Shown here piece after piece: positions 27,566-37,080 of a stretch of 64,000 nucleotides of DNA. Every line of letters starts with the position of its first letter. The stretch's first letter is position 1. This stretch comes from Mesorhizobium sp. B2-1-1. GTDB lineage: Bacteria; Pseudomonadota; Alphaproteobacteria; Rhizobiales; Rhizobiaceae. The position numbers and the translations under genes were made by a program. Under the pieces are notes generated by a model, which had not been told where the DNA came from, made no database searches, and worked only from the letters and a program-made list of their open reading frames with translations. The DNA is taken from positions 1,178,001-1,242,000 of the forward strand of contig NZ_CP083954.1 of NCBI RefSeq assembly GCF_006442975.2, given 5' to 3'.

Positions 27566-27933
27566 AGCGTTTCTCCGTTGCAGCAGCCCATTATACGTCC
27601 CAGCAAATCAATAACGCTCAACGGTCGGTTGCGCCAGATGCTAAGTGGCGTATACATCGCCGAAACCCGGCTTCTGCCGGCAAGGTGATGAAATCGTTGC
27701 CTGTTGCCGGCTGGAAGACAAGAATTTGTGGGTAAATCCATGTCGAATGGTCCACAGGCATGGTATATTGTGGCGAGGCAGCGCCATCACGCTAGGTTGC
27801 GCCAGTCTGTGTGCAATGCACAACAAGGGTTTTCTAAAGGATTGGTAACAGATAATCACGAAATGTGATCGTAGTGCGCCGGCCAATTATGGCATGACGT
27901 ACCGGGCAAGAACCACCGGGGACACTGACTAGC
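27566..27933. other. Divergent promoter region before glmM
   Basis: 368 bases between the Cys-repeat gene (leftward) and glmM (rightward). Apart from the TATAAT-type box near 27590 and a short inverted repeat ATCAC/GTGAT at about 27855-27869, I see no gene, RNA or dispersed repeat. The stretch is noticeably AT-richer than its surroundings. Confidence 0.5.
27590..27595 (-). promoter_or_regulatory. Candidate -10 box for the Cys-repeat gene
   Basis: On the minus strand the sequence reads TATAAT, a perfect -10 hexamer 25 bases before the ATG at 27565. A GGAGAAACG ribosome-binding site lies in between. No convincing -35 hexamer at 16-18 bases is visible. Confidence 0.45.
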
Positions 27934-29286
27934 ATGGCAGGAAATTATTTCGGCACGGACGGTATTCGCGGGCGCGCCAACAAGTTTCCAATGACGGCGG
28001 AAATCGCGATGAGGGTCGGCATGGCGGCCGGCCTGTCCTTCCAGCGCGGCAGCCATCGTCACCGTGTGGTGCTCGGCAAGGACACCAGACTTTCCGGCTA
28101 CATGATCGAGAACGCCATGGTGGCGGGCCTCTGCGCCGCCGGCATGGACGTGTTCCTGCTCGGCCCCATCCCGACGCCGGCGGTCGCCATGTTGGTGCGT
28201 TCGCTGCGCGCCGATATCGGCGTCATGATCTCGGCCTCGCACAATCCTTATTACGACAATGGCATCAAGCTATTCGGTCCCGACGGCTACAAGCTCTCCG
28301 ACGAGATCGAAGAGCGCATCGAGAGCATGCTGGACAAGGATATCGAACTGGCACTCGCCGATTCCGACGGACTTGGTCGCGCCAAGCGCGTCGATGGCGT
28401 GCATGACCGCTACATCGAGTTTGCAAAGCGCACCTTGCCGCGTTCGATGTCGCTTTCAGGTTTGAGGATCGTCGTCGATTGCGCCAATGGCGCCGCCTAC
28501 AAGGTTGCCCCCGAGGCGCTTTGGGAGCTGGGCGCCGAAGTGGTGGCCATCAATGTCGAGCCCAACGGCTTCAACATCAACAAGGAATGCGGCTCGACCC
28601 ATCCGGCAGGCCTGCAGAAGAAAGTGCACGAGGTGCGCGCCGACATCGGCATCGCGCTCGACGGCGATGCCGACCGTGTCGTCATCGTTGACGAGAACGG
28701 CGCGATCGTCGACGGCGACCAGATCATGGCAATGATCGCCGAGTCCTGGCACCAGAGCGGGCGGCTTGCCGGCGGTGGCGTCGTTTCGACGGTCATGTCC
28801 AATCTCGGCCTCGAACGCTTCCTCGGCGACATGAAGCTGCAATTGCACCGCACCAAGGTCGGCGACCGCTATGTCGTCGAGCATATGCGCGCGCACGGGC
28901 TCAATGTCGGCGGCGAGCAGTCGGGCCACATCGTGCTGTCGGACTTCTCGACCACGGGCGACGGCCTGGTTTCGGCGCTGCAGGTGCTGGCCTGCATCAA
29001 GCGGCAGGGCCGGCCGGTCAGCGAATTGTCGAAGAAGTTCGAGCCGGTGCCGCAACTCCTCAAGAACGTCCGCATCGCCGGCGGCAAGCCGCTCGAGGAA
29101 GCTCCGGTCAAGGCTGCGATCGAGGACGCCCGTCAACGCCTCGGCAAGGCGGGGCGGCTCGTCATCCGGCCGTCCGGCACCGAGCCGCTGATCCGTGTCA
29201 TGGCCGAGGGCGACGACCCGCAGCTGGTCGAGGCCGTCGTCAACGACATCGTCGAGGTCATCTCGGAAACACGCAGCGCCGCCTAA
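27934..29286 (+). CDS. glmM: Phosphoglucosamine mutase
   Basis: The 450-residue enzyme interconverts glucosamine-6-phosphate and glucosamine-1-phosphate for UDP-GlcNAc, peptidoglycan and LPS synthesis. The start [16 protein letters not shown] is the family N-terminus. The phosphoserine loop [15 protein letters not shown] puts the catalytic Ser at S102. The metal loop is DGDADR, the sugar-binding loop GGEQSGH, and the phosphate-binding loop [15 protein letters not shown]. In many alphaproteobacteria glmM lies near ftsH, as here. A terminator follows. Confidence 0.98.
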   Translation: MAGNYFGTDGIRGRANKFPMTAEIAMRVGMAAGLSFQRGSHRHRVVLGKDTRLSGYMIENAMVAGLCAAGMDVFLLGPIPTPAVAMLVRSLRADIGVMISASHNPYYDNGIKLFGPDGYKLSDEIEERIESMLDKDIELALADSDGLGRAKRVDGVHDRYIEFAKRTLPRSMSLSGLRIVVDCANGAAYKVAPEALWELGAEVVAINVEPNGFNINKECGSTHPAGLQKKVHEVRADIGIALDGDADRVVIVDENGAIVDGDQIMAMIAESWHQSGRLAGGGVVSTVMSNLGLERFLGDMKLQLHRTKVGDRYVVEHMRAHGLNVGGEQSGHIVLSDFSTTGDGLVSALQVLACIKRQGRPVSELSKKFEPVPQLLKNVRIAGGKPLEEAPVKAAIEDARQRLGKAGRLVIRPSGTEPLIRVMAEGDDPQLVEAVVNDIVEVISETRSAA

Positions 29287-29331
29287 TCTCAGGAGCATCC
29301 GGAGGGCCGACGCCGCTCTGATTGCTTCGAA

Positions 29332-29355
29332 GCCCGCCCGTCCGGCGGGCTTTTG
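29332..29355 (+). terminator. Rho-independent terminator of glmM
   Basis: GCCCGCC (29332-29338) pairs with GGCGGGC (29344-29350) around CGTCC, extended by AA/TT and followed by T-rich sequence. Confidence 0.85.
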
Positions 29356-29435
29356 TTTGCCTGCGGAACTGGCTCGAGACACATGGAACCATCCGAATTC
29401 CTCAAATGCTCGAGATTCGTGGTTAATAGACAGGG

Positions 29436-29451
29436 TTAAATGCCTTTTAAC
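29436..29451. promoter_or_regulatory. Candidate CtrA box upstream of the first OMP gene
   Basis: TTAA (29436-29439), seven bases, TTAAC (29447-29451): a perfect CtrA consensus, 83 bases before the start codon of the beta-barrel protein gene at 29534. Confidence 0.55.
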
Positions 29452-29533
29452 CTTTGCAATTCATTATCCACGCCTGAAAGCCAATCTCATTCGGACGCGA
29501 CCGCTGTTCCGAGGGTTTCTAGGGGTGACAAGC

Positions 29534-30367
29534 ATGTTCAATACAGCAAGAAAGGCCCTGTTCGCCGCGCTGTTCGCGGGCCTGGCATGGCCGGTGTTCG
29601 CGGCCGACCTTCCGGAGCCGGTGGTCGAAGAGGCGCCGCCGCCGGTATACGAGCAGCCAGTCGATGTCGGCGGCTGGTACATTCGCGGCGATCTCGACTA
29701 CCACAAGTCGAAAGTGCGCGGCATCGATTACACGACCTACACCATCGATCCCTGTAATTGTAACGTCATTCCCGGCGACAGGAGCTTCGATTTCGGCAAG
29801 CTCAAGGGCGGCTTCTCGCTCGGCGCCGGCGTCGGCTACAAGATCAACGATCATTTTCGTACGGATTTGACCGCCGATTACTGGTTCAAGTCGAACTTCG
29901 ACGGCGGAACCTCGGACGCTTTCTCGACGTCGACCGAAGTGTCGAAAATGAGCGCCTTGCTGCTGCTGGCCAACGCCTATGTCGATCTCGGCACCTATCA
30001 CGGCATCACGCCCTATGTCGGCGCCGGCATCGGCGGCGCGCATGTCAGATGGGACGATGTCAGGGACCCGAACACCACCGAGTTCAACCCCGGTGCGAAA
30101 AGCTGGCGCTTTGCCTACGCGCTCATGGCCGGCGCTTCCTACTGCCTGACCGACAAGCTGATCCTGGACGCGGGCTATCGCTACAGCCACATCCAGGGTG
30201 GCCGCATGTTCGAGTGGGATATCAGCAGCGCCGGGCCGGGCTTCGACCGCGGCATCGACACGCATGAGGTGCGCGGCGGCCTGCGGTACCAGTTCGGCGG
30301 CAACAACGGTTGCGCCGCGCCGACGGTGGCCTATCAGCCCGAACCCGAGCCGATCTACACCAAGTAA
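29534..30367 (+). CDS. Outer-membrane beta-barrel protein (Omp25/RopB-like)
   Basis: A 277-residue protein with a signal peptide ending VFAADLPEP, the usual AADL-type cleavage of rhizobial and Brucella Omp25/31 proteins. After a short Pro/Glu linker come alternating amphipathic beta strands such as GGWYIRGDLDYHKS, GYKINDHFRTDLTADYWF, GITPYVGAGIGGAHV, and a terminal HEVRGGLRYQFGG. The barrel strands are followed by an unusual Pro/Glu-rich tail. Its role is structural or porin-like. The start at 29534 immediately precedes the signal peptide. A paralogue follows, and a CtrA-type box lies upstream. Confidence 0.88.
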   Translation: MFNTARKALFAALFAGLAWPVFAADLPEPVVEEAPPPVYEQPVDVGGWYIRGDLDYHKSKVRGIDYTTYTIDPCNCNVIPGDRSFDFGKLKGGFSLGAGVGYKINDHFRTDLTADYWFKSNFDGGTSDAFSTSTEVSKMSALLLLANAYVDLGTYHGITPYVGAGIGGAHVRWDDVRDPNTTEFNPGAKSWRFAYALMAGASYCLTDKLILDAGYRYSHIQGGRMFEWDISSAGPGFDRGIDTHEVRGGLRYQFGGNNGCAAPTVAYQPEPEPIYTK

Positions 30368-30390
30368 CATCCGACCATCCAACGGTCCGA

Positions 30391-30418
30391 AACCGCCCGG
30401 CATCAGCCGGGCGGTTTT
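30391..30418 (+). terminator. Rho-independent terminator after the first OMP gene
   Basis: An 11-bp stem, AACCGCCCGGC (30391-30401) with GCCGGGCGGTT (30406-30416), has an ATCA loop and is followed by TT. Confidence 0.9.
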
Positions 30419-30464
30419 CGCTTGTCTGGCTGCCCGAAAATCATTCGCTAACGCTCTGTTAGCC

Positions 30465-30480
30465 TTAACCCCGACTTAAC
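30465..30480. promoter_or_regulatory. Candidate CtrA box upstream of the second OMP gene
   Basis: TTAA (30465-30468), seven bases, TTAAC (30476-30480): a perfect CtrA consensus, 72 bases before the start at 30552. A further GGTTAAC half-site lies at about 30486-30492. Confidence 0.55.
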
Positions 30481-30551
30481 CACTATGGTTAACAATGCTT
30501 CCTGAAACGATGGCTGCCGTCTGGTGGCGCCGAAATCGGGAGCAGGGGATC

Positions 30552-31316
30552 ATGAAACTCACATCGCGTATGGCGCCGGTGCTTGCCACATTCGCCATCA
30601 TGCCGCTGACGCCTGCGCTGGCCGCCGACTATGAGCCCCCGGTCTATGTCGACCAGGCGCCCGACTACGTGCCGGTCGAGGTCGGCTCGGGCTGGTATCT
30701 GCGCGGCGATGTCTCCTACCTGGTAGAGAAGAGCTTCAAGAATGAGGATTTCGCCTTCACGCCGGCGAGCTTCGACAACGAGGAAGACCCGGTCTTCGCC
30801 AGCATCGGCTTCGGCTACCACTTCAACGATTATCTGCGTGCCGATCTCAATCTGGGTTACCTGCCCGGCAACAAGATCCGCATTGGCTATGACGATTCAG
30901 CGACCGCGGCAGAGGCGACCCTGGCGTCGGCGTCCCTGAAGAACTATGCCTTTTCAGGCATGCTCAACGGCTATGTCGACCTTGGAACCTATGTCGGCAT
31001 AACACCCTATCTCGGCGCCGGCATCGGCATCGTCAGGAGCACGCACAAGCTCTCGGCGAGCTATTTCACCGACAATGGCGATCCAACCGACGACTTCGGA
31101 CTGAGTGACGACAAGACCAAGTATTCCTTCGCTTACACGCTGAATGCCGGCCTTGCCTATCAGGTGTCGAAGAATGTTTCCGTCGATCTCGGCTATCAGT
31201 ATTTCTCGGCGCCCGACGCCGAATATGTGACGGCCGAGAGCCTGACCTCGTTTCCGGTCCACAAGGGAATCAGCAATCATCAGGTTAAGCTCGGGCTACG
31301 CTACGATCTCTGGTAG
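30552..31316 (+). CDS. Outer-membrane beta-barrel protein, paralogue of the preceding gene
   Basis: A 254-residue protein with a signal peptide ending PALAADYEPP and the same architecture as its neighbour: GSGWYLRGDVSYLVEK, FASIGFGYHFNDYLRADLNLGYL, GYVDLGTYVGITPYLGAGIGIV, and a C-terminal strand HQVKLGLRYDLW ending in an aromatic residue, as required for BAM-dependent assembly. The tandem arrangement suggests local duplication, though the two differ substantially. A TTAA-N7-TTAAC box sits upstream. Confidence 0.88.
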   Translation: MKLTSRMAPVLATFAIMPLTPALAADYEPPVYVDQAPDYVPVEVGSGWYLRGDVSYLVEKSFKNEDFAFTPASFDNEEDPVFASIGFGYHFNDYLRADLNLGYLPGNKIRIGYDDSATAAEATLASASLKNYAFSGMLNGYVDLGTYVGITPYLGAGIGIVRSTHKLSASYFTDNGDPTDDFGLSDDKTKYSFAYTLNAGLAYQVSKNVSVDLGYQYFSAPDAEYVTAESLTSFPVHKGISNHQVKLGLRYDLW

Positions 31317-31433
31317 TAGGCTGGCATACATGAACCCTGGCGGCGGATCTCTTCGGTCCGCCGTTTGCGTTTGAAGCTCACGAGATCCTGATCGCGGGTC
31401 GCCAGTATCCTGCCCGCGACAAAAACTTTCCCC

Positions 31434-31462
31434 TTGACGCCCGAAGCCCGAGCGCATATCGC
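31434..31462 (+). promoter_or_regulatory. serC promoter
   Basis: TTGACG (31434-31439) and TATCGC (31457-31462) are 17 bases apart, a good sigma-70-type arrangement. It predicts a transcript starting near 31469, just before the two leader hairpins. Confidence 0.55.
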
Positions 31463-31470
31463 CGTCCGTG

Positions 31471-31512
31471 GGCCACCCCTCCCCAACGAGGGGCCACTAT
31501 CTGGAAGGATAG
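31471..31512 (+). ncRNA. serC-motif-like structured leader
   Basis: Two consecutive hairpins lie directly before serC. The first pairs CCCCTC (31476-31481) with GAGGGG (31488-31493). The second pairs CTATC (31497-31501) with GATAG (31508-31512), and its loop and 3' arm hold GGAAGG, the ribosome-binding site. This is the arrangement of the alphaproteobacterial 'serC motif' leader found by comparative genomics. Occlusion of the binding site suggests control of translation; the ligand or trigger is unknown. Confidence 0.6.
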
Positions 31513-31518
31513 ACCACG

Positions 31519-32694
31519 ATGACGACGCATACGAAGCCCGGATTCCGTCCGGCAAACCCCAATTTTTCCTCAGGTCCCTGCGCGAAACGTCCCGGCTGGT
31601 CGGTCGAGGCGCTGAAAGCTGCCGCGCTCGGCCGTTCCCATCGCGCCAAGATCGGCAAGACCAAGCTCGAACAGGCGATCGCGCTGACGCGCGAAATTCT
31701 CCAGGTTCCTGCCGACTACCGCATCGGCATCGTGCCGGCGTCCGACACAGGCGCCGTCGAGATGGCGCTTTGGTCGCTGCTGGGCGAGCGCGGCGTCGAC
31801 ATGGTCGCCTGGGAGAGTTTCGGCTCCGGCTGGATCACCGACGTGGTCAAGCAGTTGAAGCTTGCCGATGTGCGCAAGCTCGAGGCCGGTTACGGCGAAC
31901 TGCCGGATCTCGGCAAGATCGATTTCGACCGCGACGTGGTCTTCACCTGGAACGGCACGACCTCGGGCGTGCGCGTGCCGAACGGCGATTTCATCCCGGC
32001 CGATCGCAAGGGTCTGACCATCTGCGACGCGACATCGGCCGCCTTCGCGCAGAAGCTCGACTTCGAGAAACTCGATGTCGTGACCTTCTCCTGGCAGAAG
32101 GTGCTGGGCGGCGAAGGCGCGCATGGCATGCTGATCCTGTCGCCCCGCGCCGTCGAGCGGCTGGAGAGCTATAAGCCTGCATGGCCGCTGCCGAAGATCT
32201 TCCGCCTGACCTCGGGCGGCAAATTGATCGAAGGCATCTTCAAGGGCGAAACCATCAACACGCCGTCGATGCTGTGCGTCGAGGACTATCTCGACGCGCT
32301 CAGCTGGGCGAAATCGATCGGCGGCCTCGATGCGCTGGTCGCCAGGGCCGACGCCAACGCGGCCGTGCTCGACCGTTTCGTCGCGAAATCCTCCTGGCTT
32401 GGCCATCTCGCCGTAGAGCCGGCGACGCGGTCGAACACGTCCGTCTGCCTGTCCTTCACCGACGGACAAGTCGCTGCACTCGACGCCGACGCACAGGCGG
32501 CCTTCGCCAAGGGTCTGGTTTCAGCGCTCGACAAGGAAGGTGTCGCCTATGACATCGGTTCCTATCGCGACGCGCCGCCTGGCCTGCGCATCTGGTGCGG
32601 CGCAACGGTCGAGACCTCCGATCTCGAAGCTCTGCTGCCCTGGCTCGACTGGGCCTTCGCCGGCCAGAAGGCGTCGCTGAAAGCGGCGGCCTGA
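31519..32694 (+). CDS. serC: Phosphoserine aminotransferase
   Basis: A 391-residue class V PLP aminotransferase. It makes phosphoserine from 3-phosphohydroxypyruvate in serine biosynthesis. The N-terminus [14 protein letters not shown] is typical of the alphaproteobacterial SerC type. The PLP lysine lies in [15 protein letters not shown], with the [16 protein letters not shown] cofactor-binding segment upstream. It is followed by serA, the preceding pathway step, after a repeat-filled 156-base gap. Confidence 0.95.
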   Translation: MTTHTKPGFRPANPNFSSGPCAKRPGWSVEALKAAALGRSHRAKIGKTKLEQAIALTREILQVPADYRIGIVPASDTGAVEMALWSLLGERGVDMVAWESFGSGWITDVVKQLKLADVRKLEAGYGELPDLGKIDFDRDVVFTWNGTTSGVRVPNGDFIPADRKGLTICDATSAAFAQKLDFEKLDVVTFSWQKVLGGEGAHGMLILSPRAVERLESYKPAWPLPKIFRLTSGGKLIEGIFKGETINTPSMLCVEDYLDALSWAKSIGGLDALVARADANAAVLDRFVAKSSWLGHLAVEPATRSNTSVCLSFTDGQVAALDADAQAAFAKGLVSALDKEGVAYDIGSYRDAPPGLRIWCGATVETSDLEALLPWLDWAFAGQKASLKAAA

Positions 32695-32720
32695 AACTCA
32701 ACAGTTATTTTCTGGAACAG

Positions 32721-32830
32721 CCCTCATCCGGCCGCTTCGCGGCCACCTTCTCCCACAAGGGGAGAAAGATCGGCGCCCGACCTTCTCCCCCGTGGAGAAG
32801 GTGCCTGAGCGAAGCGAAGGCGGGTGGGGT
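32721..32830. repeat. Mosaic of palindromic repeats (RIME-like) between serC and serA
   Basis: Tandem palindromic units are visible: GGCCGCTTCGCGGCC, then CTTCTCCCACAAGGGGAGAA, then CTTCTCCCCCGTGGAGAAGG, ending in the GAGCGAAGCGAAGGCGGGTG tail. This composition is that of the rhizobial intergenic mosaic elements. The tail resembles the sequence inserted in the helicase gene at 54499-54548. Confidence 0.75.
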
Positions 32831-32850
32831 AAGCAACAAGGACCAATCCC

Positions 32851-34449
32851 ATGCCTCGCGTTCTCGTCTCGGATAAACTTTCCACCACCGCTGTTCAGAT
32901 CTTTAGGGATCGCGGCATCGAGGTCGACTATCTTCCAGATCTCGGCAAGGACAAGGAGAAGCTGCTTGAAGTGATTGACCAGTATGACGGCCTCGCCATC
33001 CGCTCGGCGACCAAGGTTACCGAGAAGCTGATCAATGCCGCCACCAGGCTCAAGGTCGTCGGCCGGGCCGGTATCGGCGTCGACAATGTCGACATACCGG
33101 CGGCCAGCCGCAAGGGCATTATCGTGATGAACACGCCGTTCGGCAATTCGATCACGACGGCCGAGCATACGGTAGCAATGATCTTCGCGCTCGCCCGCCA
33201 GATCCCGGAAGCCAACGCCTCGACGCATGCAGGCAAATGGGAAAAGAACCGCTTCATGGGCGTCGAGATCACCGGCAAGACGCTCGGCGTCATCGGCTGC
33301 GGCAATATCGGCTCGATCGTCGCCACGCGCGGCGTCGGCCTGAAGATGCATGTCGTCGCCTTCGATCCGTTCCTGTCGGACAAACGCGCCGAGGAACTTG
33401 GCGTCGACAAGGTTGAACTGGACGAGCTCTTCGCGCGCGCGGACTTCATCACGCTGCACACGCCGCTGACCGACAAGACGCGCAACATCATCGATGCCGC
33501 CGCGATCGCCAAAATGAAGGACGGCGTGCGCATCATCAACTGCGCCCGTGGCGGGCTGGTCGTCGAAGCCGACCTGGTGGCGGCGCTGAAAAGCGGCAAG
33601 GTGGCCGGCGCCGGCATCGACGTGTTCGAGGCCGAGCCGGCCGAACAGAACGCATTGTTCGGCATGGAGAATGTGGTGGCCACCCCCCATCTCGGCGCCT
33701 CGACGGCGGAGGCGCAAGAGAACGTCGCGCTGCAGGTCGCCGAACAGATGGCCGACTACCTGATCAAGGGCGCCGTCTCCAACGCCATCAACATGCCGTC
33801 GATCACCGCGGAGGAAGCGCCGCGGCTCAAGCCCTTCGTCAAGCTCGCCGAAGTGCTTGGCGCCTTTGTCGGCCAGGTCACCGAGGACCCGATCAAGGAG
33901 GTGGAAATCCTGTTCGACGGCTCGACCGCGACGATGAATACGCGCGCGCTGATCAGCGCGGCCCTTGCCGGGCTGATCAGGCCGCAGGTCGCCGACGTCA
34001 ACATGGTGTCGGCGCCGATCATGGTGAAGGAGCGCGGCATCATCGTCGCCGAGGTCAAGCGCGACAAATCGGGCGTGTTCGACGGCTATATCAAGCTGAC
34101 GGTCAAGACCGAGCATATGACGCGCTCGATCGCCGGCACTTGCTTCTCCGACGGCAAGCCGCGCTTCATCCAGATCAAGGGCATCAATCTCGATGCCGAG
34201 GTCGGCCAGCACATGCTCTACACGACCAATGCCGACGCGCCGGGCATTATCGGCCTGCTCGGCACGGTGTGCGGCGAGAACGGCGTCAACATCGCCAACT
34301 TCCAGCTCGGCCGCAACCGGCCGGGGGGCGATGCCATCGCGCTGCTCTATCTCGACGCACCGTTTCCGGAAAAAGTGCTGGAGCAGGTGCGGGCGCACAA
34401 ATCGATCGATTCGGCCAAGCGGCTGCAGTTCGAGGTCGGCAGCGTGTAG
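32851..34449 (+). CDS. serA: D-3-phosphoglycerate dehydrogenase
   Basis: The 532-residue enzyme catalyses the first committed step of serine synthesis. The substrate-binding domain starts MPRVLVSDKL. The NAD-binding domain has GKTLGVIGCGNIGSIVATR. The catalytic dyad lies around TPHLGASTAEAQ (His) with Glu upstream in FEAEPAE. An intervening domain and a C-terminal ACT domain (MLYTTNADAPGIIGLLGTV) make it the long type 1 form, open to allosteric serine feedback. It is probably co-transcribed with serC. Confidence 0.97.
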   Translation: MPRVLVSDKLSTTAVQIFRDRGIEVDYLPDLGKDKEKLLEVIDQYDGLAIRSATKVTEKLINAATRLKVVGRAGIGVDNVDIPAASRKGIIVMNTPFGNSITTAEHTVAMIFALARQIPEANASTHAGKWEKNRFMGVEITGKTLGVIGCGNIGSIVATRGVGLKMHVVAFDPFLSDKRAEELGVDKVELDELFARADFITLHTPLTDKTRNIIDAAAIAKMKDGVRIINCARGGLVVEADLVAALKSGKVAGAGIDVFEAEPAEQNALFGMENVVATPHLGASTAEAQENVALQVAEQMADYLIKGAVSNAINMPSITAEEAPRLKPFVKLAEVLGAFVGQVTEDPIKEVEILFDGSTATMNTRALISAALAGLIRPQVADVNMVSAPIMVKERGIIVAEVKRDKSGVFDGYIKLTVKTEHMTRSIAGTCFSDGKPRFIQIKGINLDAEVGQHMLYTTNADAPGIIGLLGTVCGENGVNIANFQLGRNRPGGDAIALLYLDAPFPEKVLEQVRAHKSIDSAKRLQFEVGSV

Positions 34450-34590
34450 GGCTTGTCTGCTGGGGCAATGCCGCCCCGGCAGTCTCGTCCGACGACGTGG
34501 CGGCGGTGCGCAAGGAATTGCAGTAGTCCTGCGAATTGCCGGGCGAGCCGACGCTCTCCTCAAGGCTGACGATCGGGGCGCGAAGTGAGT

Positions 34591-35493
34591 TTACTGGCGC
34601 CTCGGCATGGCTGCCTTGCGGCCGCTATATTCGGCAAGCGCGATGCCGCCCAGCACGAGGACGAGCGCCAACGCCTGGTAGAGCTGGAATGTCTCGCCGA
34701 CGATCAGCACCGAAAGCAGGGTGCCGAAGATCGGCACCAGGTTGATGAACAGGCCGGCCCGGTTGGCGCCGATCAGCTCATTGCCCCTGATGTAGAATAT
34801 CTGCGAGACGACCGAGGCGCCGATCGCGGTATAGACGATCACCGCCCAGCCGCGCGCGTCGGGAACGATGACCTTGCCGGCCACGATTTCCCATAGGAAG
34901 AACGGCAGCGAGGTGATGAGCGCGGCGAGCGACATGGCCAGCATCAGGCTCTGCCATTGCATGGCCGGCTTCAGCCGCAACCCGACCGAATAGCCACTGT
35001 AGAGAATGACCGCGACCAGCATGATGGCGTCGCCGAAATTGAGCTCCAATGTCAACAGCCGGCGCGGATCGCCGTGGCAGGCGGTCAGGATGACGCCGAA
35101 GATCGTCAGCACCACGCCCGCGATCTGCGCCCAGTTCACGCGCAGGCGGAAGAAGATGAAATTGGCTACGATGATCAGGATAGGCATCGCCGCCTGCTCG
35201 ATCGAAACGTTGATCGCGGTCGTGTAATTGAGCGCCGTATAGAAGATCGTGTTGAACAAGGTGAAGCCGCTGGCGCCAAGCGCGGCGAGCACGAACCAGT
35301 GCCTGCGCACCACGGGCCAATCTCTTTTCAGCGCATTCCAGCCGATCGGCAGCAGGATCGCCACCGCCAACACCCAGCGCAGGAAGACCAGCGTCATCGG
35401 TGAGACGTGATCGACCGCCAGCTTGCCGGCCACCGAGTTGCCGCCCCACAGCAAGGTGGTGAGCAGCAGGAACATGTAGGCGCTTCGGTGCAT
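34591..35493 (-). CDS. EamA/DMT-family transporter
   Basis: A 300-residue membrane protein with ten predicted helices in two EamA repeats. It starts MHRSAYMFLLLTTLLWGGNSVAGKLAVDHVSPMTLVFLRW, the canonical first-helix motif of RhaT/EamA exporters. The second half contains GWAVIVYTAIGASVVSQIFYIRGNELIG. It is the second DMT transporter of the window and is not closely similar to the first. It is divergent from purA with about 214 bases between. Substrate unknown. Confidence 0.88.
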   Translation of the reverse strand: MHRSAYMFLLLTTLLWGGNSVAGKLAVDHVSPMTLVFLRWVLAVAILLPIGWNALKRDWPVVRRHWFVLAALGASGFTLFNTIFYTALNYTTAINVSIEQAAMPILIIVANFIFFRLRVNWAQIAGVVLTIFGVILTACHGDPRRLLTLELNFGDAIMLVAVILYSGYSVGLRLKPAMQWQSLMLAMSLAALITSLPFFLWEIVAGKVIVPDARGWAVIVYTAIGASVVSQIFYIRGNELIGANRAGLFINLVPIFGTLLSVLIVGETFQLYQALALVLVLGGIALAEYSGRKAAMPRRQ

Positions 35494-35707
35494 GGCGGGT
35501 CGCAGCGGGGAGGAGGTGAATGGGGCGTGCCCGCCGGCCTATTGCCCGCGCCTGGACAAGTAAATGATGTCAAAGCTGAAAATTGTTGTGCCTCAGCCCA
35601 TTTTCGGCGGCAAAGAAAGGTCGCATCGGCCTGCTCTTGACGTTATAGAGGCCTGTCGTTTCGAACCGTATCCAAGCCGCGCGGCGGCGCCTCGAAGGAA
35701 AAGAAAC

Positions 35708-37006
35708 ATGGCCAATGTGGTGGTCGTCGGCTCGCAATGGGGTGACGAAGGCAAGGGCAAGATCGTCGACTGGCTGTCGGAGCGCGCCGATGTCGTGGTG
35801 CGTTTCCAGGGCGGCCACAATGCCGGCCACACGCTGGTCGTCGACGGCAAGGTCTACAAGCTGTCGCTGTTGCCGTCGGGCGTCGTGCGGCAGGGCAAGC
35901 TGTCCATCATTGGCAATGGCGTCGTCTTCGATCCGCACGCATTCGTCGCCGAAGTGGCGAAGCTCAAGGGGCAAGGCGTCGAGGTAACGCCGGAGCGCCT
36001 GAAAATAGCCGAAAACACAGCGCTTATCCTGTCCCTGCACCGGGAACTGGACGGCTTCCGCGAGGACGCCGCCTCAAATTCCGGGACCAAGATTGGCACG
36101 ACCCGCCGCGGTATCGGCCCCGCCTATGAGGACAAGGTGGGCCGGCGCGCGGTGCGGGTGATGGATCTGGCGGATTTGGAAACACTACCCTTGAAGGTCG
36201 ACAGGCTGTTGACGCATCACAATGCACTGCGTCGCGGCCTTGGCCATGCCGAAGCCACGCATGACGCGGTCATGCAAGAGCTGACCTCGGTCGCCGGCGA
36301 AATCCTGCCCTACATGGACCGGGTCTGGAAGGTGCTCGACGACAAGCGCCGGGCCGGCGAGCGCATCCTGTTCGAGGGCGCGCAAGGCACGCTGCTCGAC
36401 ATCGATCATGGCACCTATCCGTTTGTCACCTCGTCCAACACCGTCGCCGGCCAGGCGGCAGCCGGTGCCGGCGTGGGCCCGGGCGCCATCGGCTATGTGC
36501 TTGGCATCACCAAGGCCTATACGACGCGCGTCGGCGAAGGTCCGTTCCCGACCGAGCAGCAGAACGAGATCGGTGAATTCCTCGGCACGCGCGGCCATGA
36601 ATTCGGCGTCGTCACCGGCCGCAAGCGCCGCTGCGGCTGGTTCGACGCGGTGCTGGTGCGCCAGGCCGTCGCCGTCAACGGCATCAAGGGCATCGCCCTG
36701 ACCAAGCTCGATGTGCTTGACGGGCTGGACGAGATCAAGGTCTGTACCGGCTACCGCCTCGACGGCGAGACGATCGACTATCTACCCGCCAGCCAGGGCG
36801 CGCAGGCCCGCGTCGAGCCAATCTACGAGACGCTGGAGGGGTGGAAAGGCACCACCGCCGGCGCGCGCAGCTGGAACGACCTTCCGGCCCAGGCCGTCAA
36901 ATATGTCCGCCATATCGAGGAGTTGATCGGCGCGCCGGTCGCGCTCCTCTCCACCAGCCCGGAACGGGACGACACGATACTTGTGACCGATCCGTTTCAA
37001 GACTAG
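35708..37006 (+). CDS. purA: Adenylosuccinate synthetase
   Basis: The 432-residue enzyme joins aspartate to IMP using GTP in AMP synthesis. Clear motifs are [17 protein letters not shown] (P-loop region), [31 protein letters not shown], the central [23 protein letters not shown], and the C-terminal [10 protein letters not shown] and [10 protein letters not shown]. Length is normal. It starts at 35708 with GAAGGAAAAG upstream. The longer upstream frame is not part of the family. Confidence 0.98.
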   Translation: MANVVVVGSQWGDEGKGKIVDWLSERADVVVRFQGGHNAGHTLVVDGKVYKLSLLPSGVVRQGKLSIIGNGVVFDPHAFVAEVAKLKGQGVEVTPERLKIAENTALILSLHRELDGFREDAASNSGTKIGTTRRGIGPAYEDKVGRRAVRVMDLADLETLPLKVDRLLTHHNALRRGLGHAEATHDAVMQELTSVAGEILPYMDRVWKVLDDKRRAGERILFEGAQGTLLDIDHGTYPFVTSSNTVAGQAAAGAGVGPGAIGYVLGITKAYTTRVGEGPFPTEQQNEIGEFLGTRGHEFGVVTGRKRRCGWFDAVLVRQAVAVNGIKGIALTKLDVLDGLDEIKVCTGYRLDGETIDYLPASQGAQARVEPIYETLEGWKGTTAGARSWNDLPAQAVKYVRHIEELIGAPVALLSTSPERDDTILVTDPFQD

Positions 37007-37080
37007 TTTCTCAAGCCTTTCCGGGCGTTACGGCTGATTTGCGGAGGCCGGTCCGGAGCACAATACAGGTCGACTGACGC

